Assembly: GCF_002262885.1 (NCBI RefSeq)
Contig: NZ_NKYF01000025.1
Coordinates: 62,001 to 126,000 of the forward strand
Reading direction: 5' to 3'
DNA from: Pseudonocardia sp. MH-G8
GTDB taxonomy: Bacteria > Actinomycetota > Actinomycetes > Mycobacteriales > Pseudonocardiaceae
DNA: 64,000 nucleotides
The notes under the pieces: generated by a model
The model's database searches: none
Told to the model about the DNA's origin: nothing
The model's input: only the letters and a program-made list of their open reading frames with translations
In this document: in pieces, positions 44,600 to 52,226 of the stretch
How positions within the stretch are numbered: position 1 is the stretch's first letter
Layout: every line of letters starts with the position of its first letter
Position numbers and translations under genes: made by a program

Positions 44600-44627
44600 G
44601 GTCGGGAGGCCGGACCGGCCCCCGACC
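44600..44627. repeat. Near-perfect 28-bp palindrome between divergent genes
   Basis: GGTCGGG (44600-44606) with CCCGACC (44621-44627) encloses GGCCGG-A-CCGGCC (44608-44620). It lies between the fumarase gene and the molybdenum hydroxylase gene, 28 bp from the fumarase start. It may be an operator or a hairpin in the fumarase leader. Confidence 0.5.
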
Positions 44628-44755
44628 AGTCCGACCTCCCGGGGTGAGCGCGTCGCGACGTGCCGGCGCGCAAAGCCTCCGCTAGACCATCGCCGACGGA
44701 CGGATGTGCGTCAACTTCTGGGCCTGGCCGGGTCGGTGACCGTAGGGTCATCGAC

Positions 44756-47113
44756 ATGCCTGGATCGATTCTCGGTACCTCCGTTCGCCGCGTCGAGGAT
44801 CGCGACCTCATGACCGGCGCCTCCACCTATGTCGGCAACCTCGCCCTCGAGGGCGTGCTGCACCTCGCCTTCGTGCGCTCCTCGATGGCGCACGCGGTGA
44901 TCACCGGGATCGACGTGGCCGGCGCGGCCGCGGCACCGGGTGTGGTCGCCGTCCTCACCGCGGGTGATCTCGACCTGCCTGCGCACCACGGTCTGATGGT
45001 CGTGAACCCCGACCTCCCGCGCCCGCCGCTCGCCACCGACCGCGTCCGCTTCGTGGGCGAGCCCGTCGCGGTGGTGGTCGGGGAGACGAAGGCCGCGGCC
45101 GTCGACGCCGTCGAGCTCGTGGAGGTCGACTACGACCCGCTGCCGGCCGTCGTCGACATGGAGGCGGCCCTGGAGCCGGGCGCGGAGCTGCAGTTCCCGG
45201 AGCTCGGCAGCAACCTCGCCGCAGGGCAGCGCTCCACGGACGAGGACGCGCTCGCCGACGCCGAGGTGGTCGTGCGGGCCCGGCTGGTGAACCAGCGCGT
45301 GGCCGTGATGCCCATGGAGGGCAACGCGATCGCCGTGCAGCCGGGGGACCAGGAGCACGACCTCACCATCTGGGTGTCCACCCAGATGCCGCACGGATTC
45401 CGCGCGCAGGCCGCGGCGCTGTTCGGTCTGGAGACCGAGCGCGTCCGGGTGGTCGCACCGCACGTAGGCGGGGGCTTCGGTGGCAAGGCGGGCATGCTCG
45501 CCGAGCACACGGCGGCCGTCGGCGTCGCGCGGAAGCTGGGACGCCCGGTCACGTGGGTGGAGACCCGCTCCGAGAACCTCGTGTCGATGCCGCAGGGTCG
45601 CGGCCAGGTCGCCTACTACGAGCTCGGCCTCACCCGCGAGGGCGTGATCACCGGGCTGCGGGCCCGGGTCGTGGCCGACAGCGGTGCCTACGCCGGGTTC
45701 GGTGGCGGGCTGGTGTTCGCCTCGACGCAGGCGATGGCCACCGGCGTCTACCGGGTCCCCAAGCTGGCGTTCGACGGCGCCGTGGCGCTCACCAACACCA
45801 CGCCGATGGGCGCGTTCCGCGGCGCGGGTCGCCCGGAGGCCACCGCGCACATCGAGCGGATGATCGACCTGGCCGGCGCCGAGCTGGGCATCGACCCGGC
45901 GGAGATCCGCAGGCGCAACTTCATCCAGCCCGAGGAGTTCCCCTACCGCACACCGTCGGGCGTGCGCTACGACATCGGGGACTACGACCTGCCGCTGCGC
46001 GAGGCACTGCGACTCGTCGACTACGACAAGCTCCGCGAGGAGCAGGCGAGCAGGCGCGAGGCGGGCGGCCCCGTCCAGCTCGGCATCGGCATCAGCGTCT
46101 ACGTGGAGATCACCGCGGGAGGCGGTGACGAGTACGGCTCGGTCACCGTCCACGCGGACGGCAGTGCCACCGTCTCGGCAGGCACCTCCGGCCACGGGCA
46201 GGGACACCCCACGGCGTTCGCGATGCTCGCCAGCGACCGCCTCGGCATCCCGATGGAGAAGATCCGCTTCGTGCAGTCCGACACCGCCGTGGTGCCGCGC
46301 GGCGGGGGCACCGGCGGGTCGCGATCGCTGCAGATGGCCGGCAACGCCGTCCAGGGCGCGGCCGACGACGTGCTGGAACAGGCCCGCAAGCGCGCCGCGG
46401 CGATGCTGGAGGCGTCCGTCGACGACGTGCAGCTCACCGAGGACGGCGCGTTCGGCGTGGCCGGCGTGCCGTCGGTGACCCTGACGTGGGCCCAGGTCGC
46501 GAGCGGGGCCGAGGCCGAGGACGCGCCACTCCACGCCGGGATCGACTTCCACCAGGACGACGCGACGTTCCCGTTCGGGTCGCACGTCTCGGTGGTGGAG
46601 GTGGACACCGACACCGGGCGGGTCACACCGCTGCGCCACGTCGCGGTGGACGACTGCGGGCGCATCCTCAACCCGCTGCTCGTGCAGGGGCAGCAGCACG
46701 GCGGGCTCGCGCAGGGGATCGCGCAGGCCCTCTACGAGGAGGTCCTCTACGACGCGGACGGCCAGCCGCTCACGGCCACGCTGGCCGACTACCGGATGCC
46801 GAGCGCGGCCGACCTGTTCAACTACGAGACGGCCAACACCGAGACGCCCACTCCCATGAACCCGCTCGGCGCCAAGGGGATCGGCGAGTCGGCCACCGTG
46901 GGGTCCACGCCGGCCGTGCAGAACGCCGTGGTCGACGCGCTGAGCGTGTTCGGCGTGCGCCACGTCGACATGCCCTGCACGCCCGAGCGGGTATGGCGAG
47001 CGGTGCAGGACGGTCGCGCCGGTCGCGCCGCCGACCCGTGGCGCGAGCCGCCCGCCGTGTTCGCGACGCTGCCGGTCAGCAGCCAGGACGGGGCGGCGGA
47101 GGCCACCATCTGA
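44756..47113 (+). CDS. Xanthine dehydrogenase-family molybdopterin-binding subunit
   Basis: 785 aa, typical for the large subunit (CoxL/XdhB type). Molybdopterin contacts include PHVGGGFGGKAG, MGAFRGAGRPEATAHIERMID and GTSGHGQGHPTAFAML; the catalytic base Glu is in GAKGIGESATVG near the C-terminus. The active-site loop reads AFRGAGR, the form found in form II CODH-like and aldehyde/purine oxidases, not the AYxCSFR of true CO dehydrogenase. No FAD or 2Fe-2S subunit genes are adjacent, so partners must be encoded elsewhere. A terminator follows at 47121-47152. Confidence 0.92.
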   Translation: MPGSILGTSVRRVEDRDLMTGASTYVGNLALEGVLHLAFVRSSMAHAVITGIDVAGAAAAPGVVAVLTAGDLDLPAHHGLMVVNPDLPRPPLATDRVRFVGEPVAVVVGETKAAAVDAVELVEVDYDPLPAVVDMEAALEPGAELQFPELGSNLAAGQRSTDEDALADAEVVVRARLVNQRVAVMPMEGNAIAVQPGDQEHDLTIWVSTQMPHGFRAQAAALFGLETERVRVVAPHVGGGFGGKAGMLAEHTAAVGVARKLGRPVTWVETRSENLVSMPQGRGQVAYYELGLTREGVITGLRARVVADSGAYAGFGGGLVFASTQAMATGVYRVPKLAFDGAVALTNTTPMGAFRGAGRPEATAHIERMIDLAGAELGIDPAEIRRRNFIQPEEFPYRTPSGVRYDIGDYDLPLREALRLVDYDKLREEQASRREAGGPVQLGIGISVYVEITAGGGDEYGSVTVHADGSATVSAGTSGHGQGHPTAFAMLASDRLGIPMEKIRFVQSDTAVVPRGGGTGGSRSLQMAGNAVQGAADDVLEQARKRAAAMLEASVDDVQLTEDGAFGVAGVPSVTLTWAQVASGAEAEDAPLHAGIDFHQDDATFPFGSHVSVVEVDTDTGRVTPLRHVAVDDCGRILNPLLVQGQQHGGLAQGIAQALYEEVLYDADGQPLTATLADYRMPSAADLFNYETANTETPTPMNPLGAKGIGESATVGSTPAVQNAVVDALSVFGVRHVDMPCTPERVWRAVQDGRAGRAADPWREPPAVFATLPVSSQDGAAEATI

Positions 47114-47120
47114 CGCCGAC

Positions 47121-47152
47121 GGGCGCTCCGCCGTGCGAGCGGCGGGGCGCCC
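47121..47152 (+). terminator. Terminator after the molybdenum hydroxylase gene
   Basis: GGGCGCTCCGCCG (47121-47133) pairs with 47140-47152 at 12 of 13 positions over a 6-nt loop, 8 bp past the stop codon. Confidence 0.82.
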
Positions 47153-47335
47153 CGTTCGGGTGGTGACCGCACCGCTCGATCGATTCATCCCGTTCCGCTC
47201 GGTTCGACCGAGTGCCCGTCCCGGCGGACCGGCCCCGATCGTGGGTCCCGGAACCCGCTGGGCGAGACTGCCCGCCGTGACGACCGAGTCATCTGACGAG
47301 GTGTCCGACGGGTGTCTGATGGGTGAGGAGACGGG

Positions 47336-48166
47336 ATGAAGCTGGCGACGATCCGGACGGCGACGGGGCACCGGGCGGTGCGAGTGGATGCGAACGGCGC
47401 GGTCGAGACGGGCGAGGTCGATGTGCGCGCCCTGCTCGAGCGGCCGGACTGGGCGGCGCACGCCGCCGCGGCGGCCGGGCCGGTGCACCCGCTCGACGGG
47501 CTGGACTACGCGCCGCTCGTCCCGTCGCCCGAGAAGATCATCTGCGTCGGGCTGAACTACCGCGACCACGTGCTCGAGATGGGCAACCAGCTGCCCGACT
47601 ACCCCACCGTCTTCGCCAAGTTCGCCCCCGCCCTGGTCGGCGCGTACGACGACATCGTGCTGCCGCGCGCGTCGCAGGCGATCGACTACGAGGTCGAGCT
47701 CACCGTCGTGATCGGGCGCTCGGTCCGCCACGCCACGCCGGAGCAGGCCCAGGCGGCGATCGCCGGCTACACCGTGCTCAACGACGTGAGCGTGCGCGAT
47801 TTCCAGTACCGCACGAAGCAGTTCCTCCAGGGCAAGACGTTCGAGAAGAGCACCCCGCTGGGGCCCTGGATGGTCACCCCCGACGAGCTGCCCGAGGGCG
47901 GCTGGGAGGTCTCCACCGTGCTCGACGGGGAGACGATGCAGCGCTCGACCACCAGCGAGCTCGTGTTCAACGCGGTCGACCTGGTCGTCTACCTCTCCGG
48001 GATCGTCACGCTCAACCCGGGCGATGTGATCGCCACCGGCACCCCCGGCGGCGTCGGTCACGCGCGCAAGCCCCCGCGGTACCTGACGGACGGGGCCGAG
48101 CTGGTCACGACCGTTGCGGGCGTCGGCGAGTGCCGCAACACCTGTCGCCTCGAGGCGGCACCGTGA
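47336..48166 (+). CDS. Fumarylacetoacetate-hydrolase-family protein, probable fumarylpyruvate hydrolase
   Basis: 276 aa. FAH fold: KIICVGLNYRDHVLEMG (His and lid region), VFAKFAPALVGAYDD, metal-binding Glu residues in IDYEVELTVVIGR, and the GDVIATGTPGGVGHARKPP loop. It hydrolyses a C-C bond in a beta-diketo acid. Its 4-base overlap with a maleylpyruvate isomerase gene strongly suggests fumarylpyruvate as substrate, giving fumarate and pyruvate, the last step of the gentisate route. Confidence 0.9.
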   Translation: MKLATIRTATGHRAVRVDANGAVETGEVDVRALLERPDWAAHAAAAAGPVHPLDGLDYAPLVPSPEKIICVGLNYRDHVLEMGNQLPDYPTVFAKFAPALVGAYDDIVLPRASQAIDYEVELTVVIGRSVRHATPEQAQAAIAGYTVLNDVSVRDFQYRTKQFLQGKTFEKSTPLGPWMVTPDELPEGGWEVSTVLDGETMQRSTTSELVFNAVDLVVYLSGIVTLNPGDVIATGTPGGVGHARKPPRYLTDGAELVTTVAGVGECRNTCRLEAAP

Positions 48167-48897
48167 CGCCAGCGGGCAACCGCTCGCTCGCGCACACGCT
48201 CGCCTGGGCGGCCGACGGCGCAGCCCACCTGCGCGGCCTGATGACGCGCATGGGCGAGGAGGCGTTCGCGGCACCGTCCGCGCTGCCCGGCTGGAGCCGC
48301 GCGCACGTGCTCACGCACGTCGCGCGCAACGCGGACGCGCTGATCAACCTCCTGACCTGGGCGCGCACCGGTGTGCACACGCCCGCCTACGCCGGGCGCG
48401 AGCAACGCGACGCGGACATCGAGGCGGGGGCGATGCGCACGCCGGCAGCGATCCGCGACGACGTCGTGGAGTCGTCCGACCGCCTGGCGCAGGTGGTGCG
48501 TGCGATGCCGAAGGCGGCGTGGTCGGCGCAGGTGCAGAACGCGCAGGGACGCGATCTCACAGCCACCGACATCCCCTGGCTGCGCGCGCGGGAGATGTGG
48601 ATCCACGCCGTCGACCTCGACGTCGGCGCGTCCTTCGCGGACATGCCGGCTCCCATGGTCACCGAGCTCCTCGCCGACGTGACCGCGATGATGGGGCAGA
48701 AGCCGGACTGCCCGCCCCTGCACCTCGTCGCGGCCGACGGCGCGCAGTGGTCGGTCGGGGACCCCGACACCGCCCTCACGGTCCGGGGGTCGGCGCCGGA
48801 GCTCGCGGCGTGGCTGCTCGGCCGGAGCAAGGGCCGCGAGCTGCGCACCGCCGACGGCAAGCGACCCTCCCACCTCATCCCACCCCGCTGGCTCTGA
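48163..48897 (+). CDS. Mycothiol-type maleylpyruvate isomerase
   Basis: 244 aa from GTG 48163. DinB-like MDMPI_N domain with GWSRAHVLTHVARNADALINLL (first zinc His), the second metal ligand region near REMWIHAVDLDVG, and an MDMPI_C domain at the end. It isomerises maleylpyruvate to fumarylpyruvate using mycothiol, a thiol restricted to Actinomycetota. Coupled to the hydrolase gene by a GTGA overlap. No gentisate 1,2-dioxygenase gene is in the window. Confidence 0.92.
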   Translation: MTPAGNRSLAHTLAWAADGAAHLRGLMTRMGEEAFAAPSALPGWSRAHVLTHVARNADALINLLTWARTGVHTPAYAGREQRDADIEAGAMRTPAAIRDDVVESSDRLAQVVRAMPKAAWSAQVQNAQGRDLTATDIPWLRAREMWIHAVDLDVGASFADMPAPMVTELLADVTAMMGQKPDCPPLHLVAADGAQWSVGDPDTALTVRGSAPELAAWLLGRSKGRELRTADGKRPSHLIPPRWL

Positions 48898-48926
48898 GCG
48901 CGCGAGCCCGGCGCTACCCCCGAACC

Positions 48927-49178
48927 CGCGAGTCAGGCTGCCAGCCACGCGAGTCGGGGTGCCGGCCACGCGAGTTGGGCTGCCAGTCGCGCGGGTTGGG
49001 TTGCCAGGCGCGCGAGTCGGGGTGCCGGCCGCGCGAGTTGGGTTGCCAGGCGCGCGGGTCGGGGTGCCGGCCGCGCGAGTCGGGCTGCCAGCCACGCGAG
49101 TTGGGTTGCCAGGCGCGCGAGTTGGGCTACCAGCTGCGCGAGTTGGGGTGTGGGCTGCGCGAGTCGCTGTCTTGCTGC
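48927..49178. repeat. Tandem array of twelve 21-bp units (CGCGAGTCGGG core)
   Basis: Units start at 48927, 48948, 48969, 48990 and so on every 21 bp to 49158, without gaps. Each begins CGCGAGT or CGCGGGT, followed by TGGG or CGGG, then TGCC and a variable CAG/CGG triplet; the last unit is degenerate. Alternate units resemble each other more than neighbours do (GGGGTGCCGG versus GGGTTGCCAG), suggesting duplication of a 42-bp dimer. Because 21 is a multiple of three, all frames stay open and give spurious heptapeptide-repeat ORFs. Confidence 0.92.
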
Positions 49179-49227
49179 ATGCCGAATCGGATCCGGGAGG
49201 CGCATCGCGTTTCGCGAGCCCCTGCGC

Positions 49228-49446
49228 CACGATTCGCGGGCACGACGCCGCGATTCGCGGCCGCTGCGTCACTACTCGCGTGCAACGCGCCGCGGTTCGC
49301 GGGGGCTGCGCCGACTCGCGGGGCTGCGCCGCGATTCGCGGGGGCTGCGGCGCGGCTCGCGGGTAGGACGTCGCGATTCGCGGGGACTGCGGCGCGACTC
49401 GCGGGAGGTTGCGGCGCGGCTCGCGGGCGGGGTGGTTCGCGGCCCG
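49228..49446. repeat. Second array of about ten 21-bp units (CGCGATTCGCGGG core)
   Basis: Units begin at 49228, 49249, 49270, 49291, 49312 (18 bp), 49330, 49351, 49372, 49393 (22 bp) and 49415, with a partial copy to 49446. The core CGCGAYTCGCGGG contains the 11-bp palindrome CGCGANTCGCG, of which the first array keeps one complete half. The array ends 36 bp before the RNB gene start. Between the arrays, 49179-49227, the sequence is diverged. Confidence 0.88.
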
Positions 49447-49482
49447 TCGCGTCCTGGCTGCGCTCGTGGGAGGCTCCCGGGC

Positions 49483-50901
49483 GTGCCGTCGCAGCGTCCC
49501 GTTCCGGACTTCGCCGCCGTCCGTGCCGAGTTCGCCCTCCCCGACGCGTTCCCACCGGCCGTGTTGGCCGAGGCCACGCAGGCGGCGGCGGAGCGGCCGG
49601 GCCCCGGGCCGGGTCGCCGCGACGCCACGGACGTCGAGCTGGTGACGATCGACCCTCCCGGCTCGAAGGATCTCGATCAGGCCGTCGGTGTCGTGCGCAG
49701 GGGTGCCGGCTTCCGGGTGCACTACGCGATCGCCGATCTCGGTGCCGTCGTGGTGCCCGGGGGCGCTCTCGACACGGACGTGCGGCGGCGTGGCCAGACG
49801 ATCTACCTGCCGGACGGGGCGGTGCCGCTGCACCCGCCGGTGCTGTCCGAGGACGCGGCGAGCCTGCTGCCGGACGGGCCGCGGGCGGCGGTGCTGTGGA
49901 CGGTCGACCTGGACGGCGACGGCGAGGTGGTCGCGGTCGACGTCGGGCGGGCGCTCGTGCGGTCGCGGGCCCGGCTGGACTACGCCGGCGTGCAGGCGGA
50001 CATCGCTGCCGGCTCGCTGCACCCGGGCATCGCCGGCCTTCCGGAGCTGGGGCCGTTGCGGCGGGCCCACGCGGTGCGCCGCGGCGCGATCGAGCTGGAA
50101 CTGCCCGAGCAGGAGGTCGTGCCGGACGGCGCGGGCGGCTGGACGGTCCAGGTGCGCCGCCGGCTCGACGTCGAGTCGTGGAACGCGGAGATCTCCCTGC
50201 TCACCGGGATGGCGGCGGCGCGGATCATGCTCGACGCGGGCGTCGGCCTGCTCCGCACGCTGCCGGCGCCGGACGACGACGCGCTCGCGGCGTTCCGGCG
50301 CGCGGCCCGCGAGCTGGGCTTCGCGTGGCCGGAGGGCGCCTCGGTGGCCGAGGTGCTGGCGGGGCTGCCGGCCGACACCCCGTCGGCCCTCGCGCTGCGC
50401 CGTGCCGCCACCACGTTGCTGCGCGGGGCCGGTTACGCGGCGTTCGACCGCGCCGCGGGCGCGCCGCCGCCCGACGACCCGGGGCACGGCGGGATCGGTG
50501 CCCCGTACGCGCACGTGACGGCGCCGCTGCGGCGTCTCATCGATCGTTTCGGCACCGAGGTGTGCCTGGCTGTCGTGGCGGGACAGGAGCTGCCGGAGTG
50601 GTTGCGCACCGCGTTGCCGGCGCTGCCCGAGGCGATGGCCGCGTCCGACGCGCTGGCCGGGAGGGTGGACCGCGCCTGCGTCGACCGCACCGAGGCCGCG
50701 CTCCTGCACACCCACGTGGGACGGGAGTTCGACGCGGTGGTGCTGCGTCCGGGGCAGGCGGACGGGGAGGCGGGCGAGGTCTACGTGCCGGAGCCGCCGG
50801 TGCTGGCGCGGTGCACCGGTGATCTCGCGGCCGGTGCCGTGGTGCGCGTGCGGTTGCAGGAGGCGGATCCGGCGACCGGGCGCATCGAGTTCGCCGCATG
50901 A
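49483..50901 (+). CDS. RNB-domain ribonuclease (RNase II/R-like)
   Basis: 472 aa from GTG 49483, with GGAGG nine bases upstream; the open frame extends further left only because the repeat array lacks stops. The RNB catalytic core has VTIDPPGSKDLDQAVGV (the four-Asp metal site, here DPPGSKDLDQA) and VHYAIADLGAVV, then RRRGQTIYLPDGAVPLHPPVLSEDAASLLP. The C-terminal region GGIGAPYAHVTAPLRRLIDRF matches the conserved end of the domain. OB-fold cold-shock domains are missing, as in the shorter actinobacterial forms. A 3'-5' exoribonuclease acting on RNA is likely. Confidence 0.92.
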   Translation: MPSQRPVPDFAAVRAEFALPDAFPPAVLAEATQAAAERPGPGPGRRDATDVELVTIDPPGSKDLDQAVGVVRRGAGFRVHYAIADLGAVVVPGGALDTDVRRRGQTIYLPDGAVPLHPPVLSEDAASLLPDGPRAAVLWTVDLDGDGEVVAVDVGRALVRSRARLDYAGVQADIAAGSLHPGIAGLPELGPLRRAHAVRRGAIELELPEQEVVPDGAGGWTVQVRRRLDVESWNAEISLLTGMAAARIMLDAGVGLLRTLPAPDDDALAAFRRAARELGFAWPEGASVAEVLAGLPADTPSALALRRAATTLLRGAGYAAFDRAAGAPPPDDPGHGGIGAPYAHVTAPLRRLIDRFGTEVCLAVVAGQELPEWLRTALPALPEAMAASDALAGRVDRACVDRTEAALLHTHVGREFDAVVLRPGQADGEAGEVYVPEPPVLARCTGDLAAGAVVRVRLQEADPATGRIEFAA

Positions 50902-50931
50902 TCATGATCTCGATCGGGGTTCGCGCGGGGT

Positions 50932-50950
50932 TGTGGTGAGGCTACCCTCA
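50932..50950 (+). promoter_or_regulatory. Promoter with IdeR-box-like sequence
   Basis: TGTGGTGAGGCTACCCTCA matches the mycobacterial IdeR box TTAGGTTAGGCTAACCTAA at 14 of 19 positions. It also contains TACCCT (50943-50948), a plausible -10 hexamer 45 bp before the next start. It may be no more than a promoter. Confidence 0.35.
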
Positions 50951-50993
50951 GTCGCGGCGGACGGTCCGCCGAGCAGAACTGGGGAGGTGGGCC

Positions 50994-52094
50994 GTGCGCG
51001 TGCGCGCGTTCCGCTACGGCATCGAGCACGAGTGCGCGATGGTATTCGCCGACGGCGGCTTCGCCGACCACACGAACACCGCCTTCGAGGAGCTGCAGTC
51101 CGTGGTCGACGCGCTCCCCGAAGACCCGAAGGACTACCCGGACCTGCGGGTCGGTGATCAGGGGATCAAACGCAAACGCTGGTACGTCGAGGGCTACGAG
51201 CGCTTCGACGGCCACGGTGAGCTCACCCGCTGCGATCCCAAGGGCATCGAGGTGCGCACCCGCATCCACGATGCGGTGGACGCAGCGGTCGACGCGCTGC
51301 GGGCCGACCTGCAGCGGCTCGACGCCGCGCTGGCCGGCACCCGGCTGCGCGCCACGACGGTCTCGTTCAACCCGGTGCGCTCGGACTACCGCATCGAGCC
51401 GCCGCTGAACGCCTGGGAGCAGACCCACCGCCAGGGCTCGCCCGAGGAGCGCACGGCGCACCTGCACATGTCGACCTACGGCCCGGACCTGAACCTGTCC
51501 TGCGCGGATCTCGACGCCACCGCCCTCGTCGACGTCGGCCGCAAGCTCACCCACTACAGCCCGTGGCTGGTGCCGCTGTCCTTCTCCTCGCCGTTCCGGG
51601 ACGGGGCGCCCTGGGGCGGCCTCTCGGCGCGCACCGCCGTCCGCACGGGCGTGCGGCCCGCGGCGCTGGTCTTCCTCGGCGCGGACGACGAGCAGGTCGA
51701 CGCCGACCCCTCGCTCACGCAGGTGGCGCGGCTGCCCGCGGAGGTCGGGCGGATCGAGTTCAAGGCGTTCGACTCCTGCCCGGACCCCGATCTGTACGGC
51801 GAGCTGTTGTCCCTGCTCACCGGCCTGGTGCTGGACGAGACGTTGCCCGGTCGGCGCACCACACCGGATGCGGCCCTGCACCGGCACGTCGCCGTCGCGG
51901 GGCTCGCCGACGAGGCCGTCCACGCCGGCACCGGCGAGCTGCTCGACGCGGCGGCGCGGGCGCTGGTCGGGCGCCCGGACGACCTCGCGCGGCTCGAACG
52001 GCTGCGTGGGCGCTGGCGGCGGCGCGAGTCGCCGGCCGCGGCCATGCTCGCCGCGTACCGCGCGGGGACGCCGGTCGCCGGCCTGCAGCCCTGA
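50994..52094 (+). CDS. Glutamate-cysteine ligase-family (GCS2-like) protein
   Basis: 366 aa from GTG 50994 with GGGAGGTGG upstream. The start RVRAFRYGIEHECAMVFADG has the Gly-Ile-Glu-His-Glu pattern of carboxylate-amine ligases. HLHMSTYGPDLNLSCADLDATAL and GRIEFKAFDSCPDPDLY (metal/ATP-binding Glu and substrate Arg) also fit the GCS2 superfamily. Members join an amine or cysteine to a glutamate carboxylate with ATP; the actual substrates of this branch are unknown. Since actinomycetes make mycothiol rather than glutathione, a role in glutathione synthesis is unlikely. Confidence 0.85.
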   Translation: MRVRAFRYGIEHECAMVFADGGFADHTNTAFEELQSVVDALPEDPKDYPDLRVGDQGIKRKRWYVEGYERFDGHGELTRCDPKGIEVRTRIHDAVDAAVDALRADLQRLDAALAGTRLRATTVSFNPVRSDYRIEPPLNAWEQTHRQGSPEERTAHLHMSTYGPDLNLSCADLDATALVDVGRKLTHYSPWLVPLSFSSPFRDGAPWGGLSARTAVRTGVRPAALVFLGADDEQVDADPSLTQVARLPAEVGRIEFKAFDSCPDPDLYGELLSLLTGLVLDETLPGRRTTPDAALHRHVAVAGLADEAVHAGTGELLDAAARALVGRPDDLARLERLRGRWRRRESPAAAMLAAYRAGTPVAGLQP

Positions 52095-52125
52095 ACTCCC
52101 GCGCGCCTCGCGACACAGGCGCAGC

Positions 52126-52212
52126 GCGCGACATGCGTGCGCCGAGACCCCGACTCGCGGGTGTGGGGGCACGCCCCCCGCGAGTCGCGGTCTGCGTGCG
52201 CCCGTGTCGCGC
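52126..52212. repeat. Large imperfect inverted repeat containing the CGACTCGCGGG motif
   Basis: Arms 52126-52161 and 52177-52212 (36 nt each) match with a handful of mismatches across a 15-nt loop. Each arm contains CGACTCGCGGG, the core of the 21-bp repeat family. The element fills the gap between the convergent GCS-like and panB genes and could act as a shared terminator. Confidence 0.75.
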
Positions 52213-52226
52213 TCTGGGCGCGGGTG

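Noticed and set aside
44756..47113. Aerobic CO dehydrogenase large subunit linked to the CooC-like gene
   Set aside because: The active-site loop is AFRGAGR rather than AYxCSFR, partner subunits are missing, and CooC serves the unrelated nickel enzyme.
48927..49446. CRISPR-like array, or a gene for a heptapeptide-repeat protein
   Set aside because: The 21-bp units are contiguous with no unique spacers and no cas genes are near. Open frames exist in all phases only because 21 is divisible by three and the units lack stops; no ribosome site supports translation.
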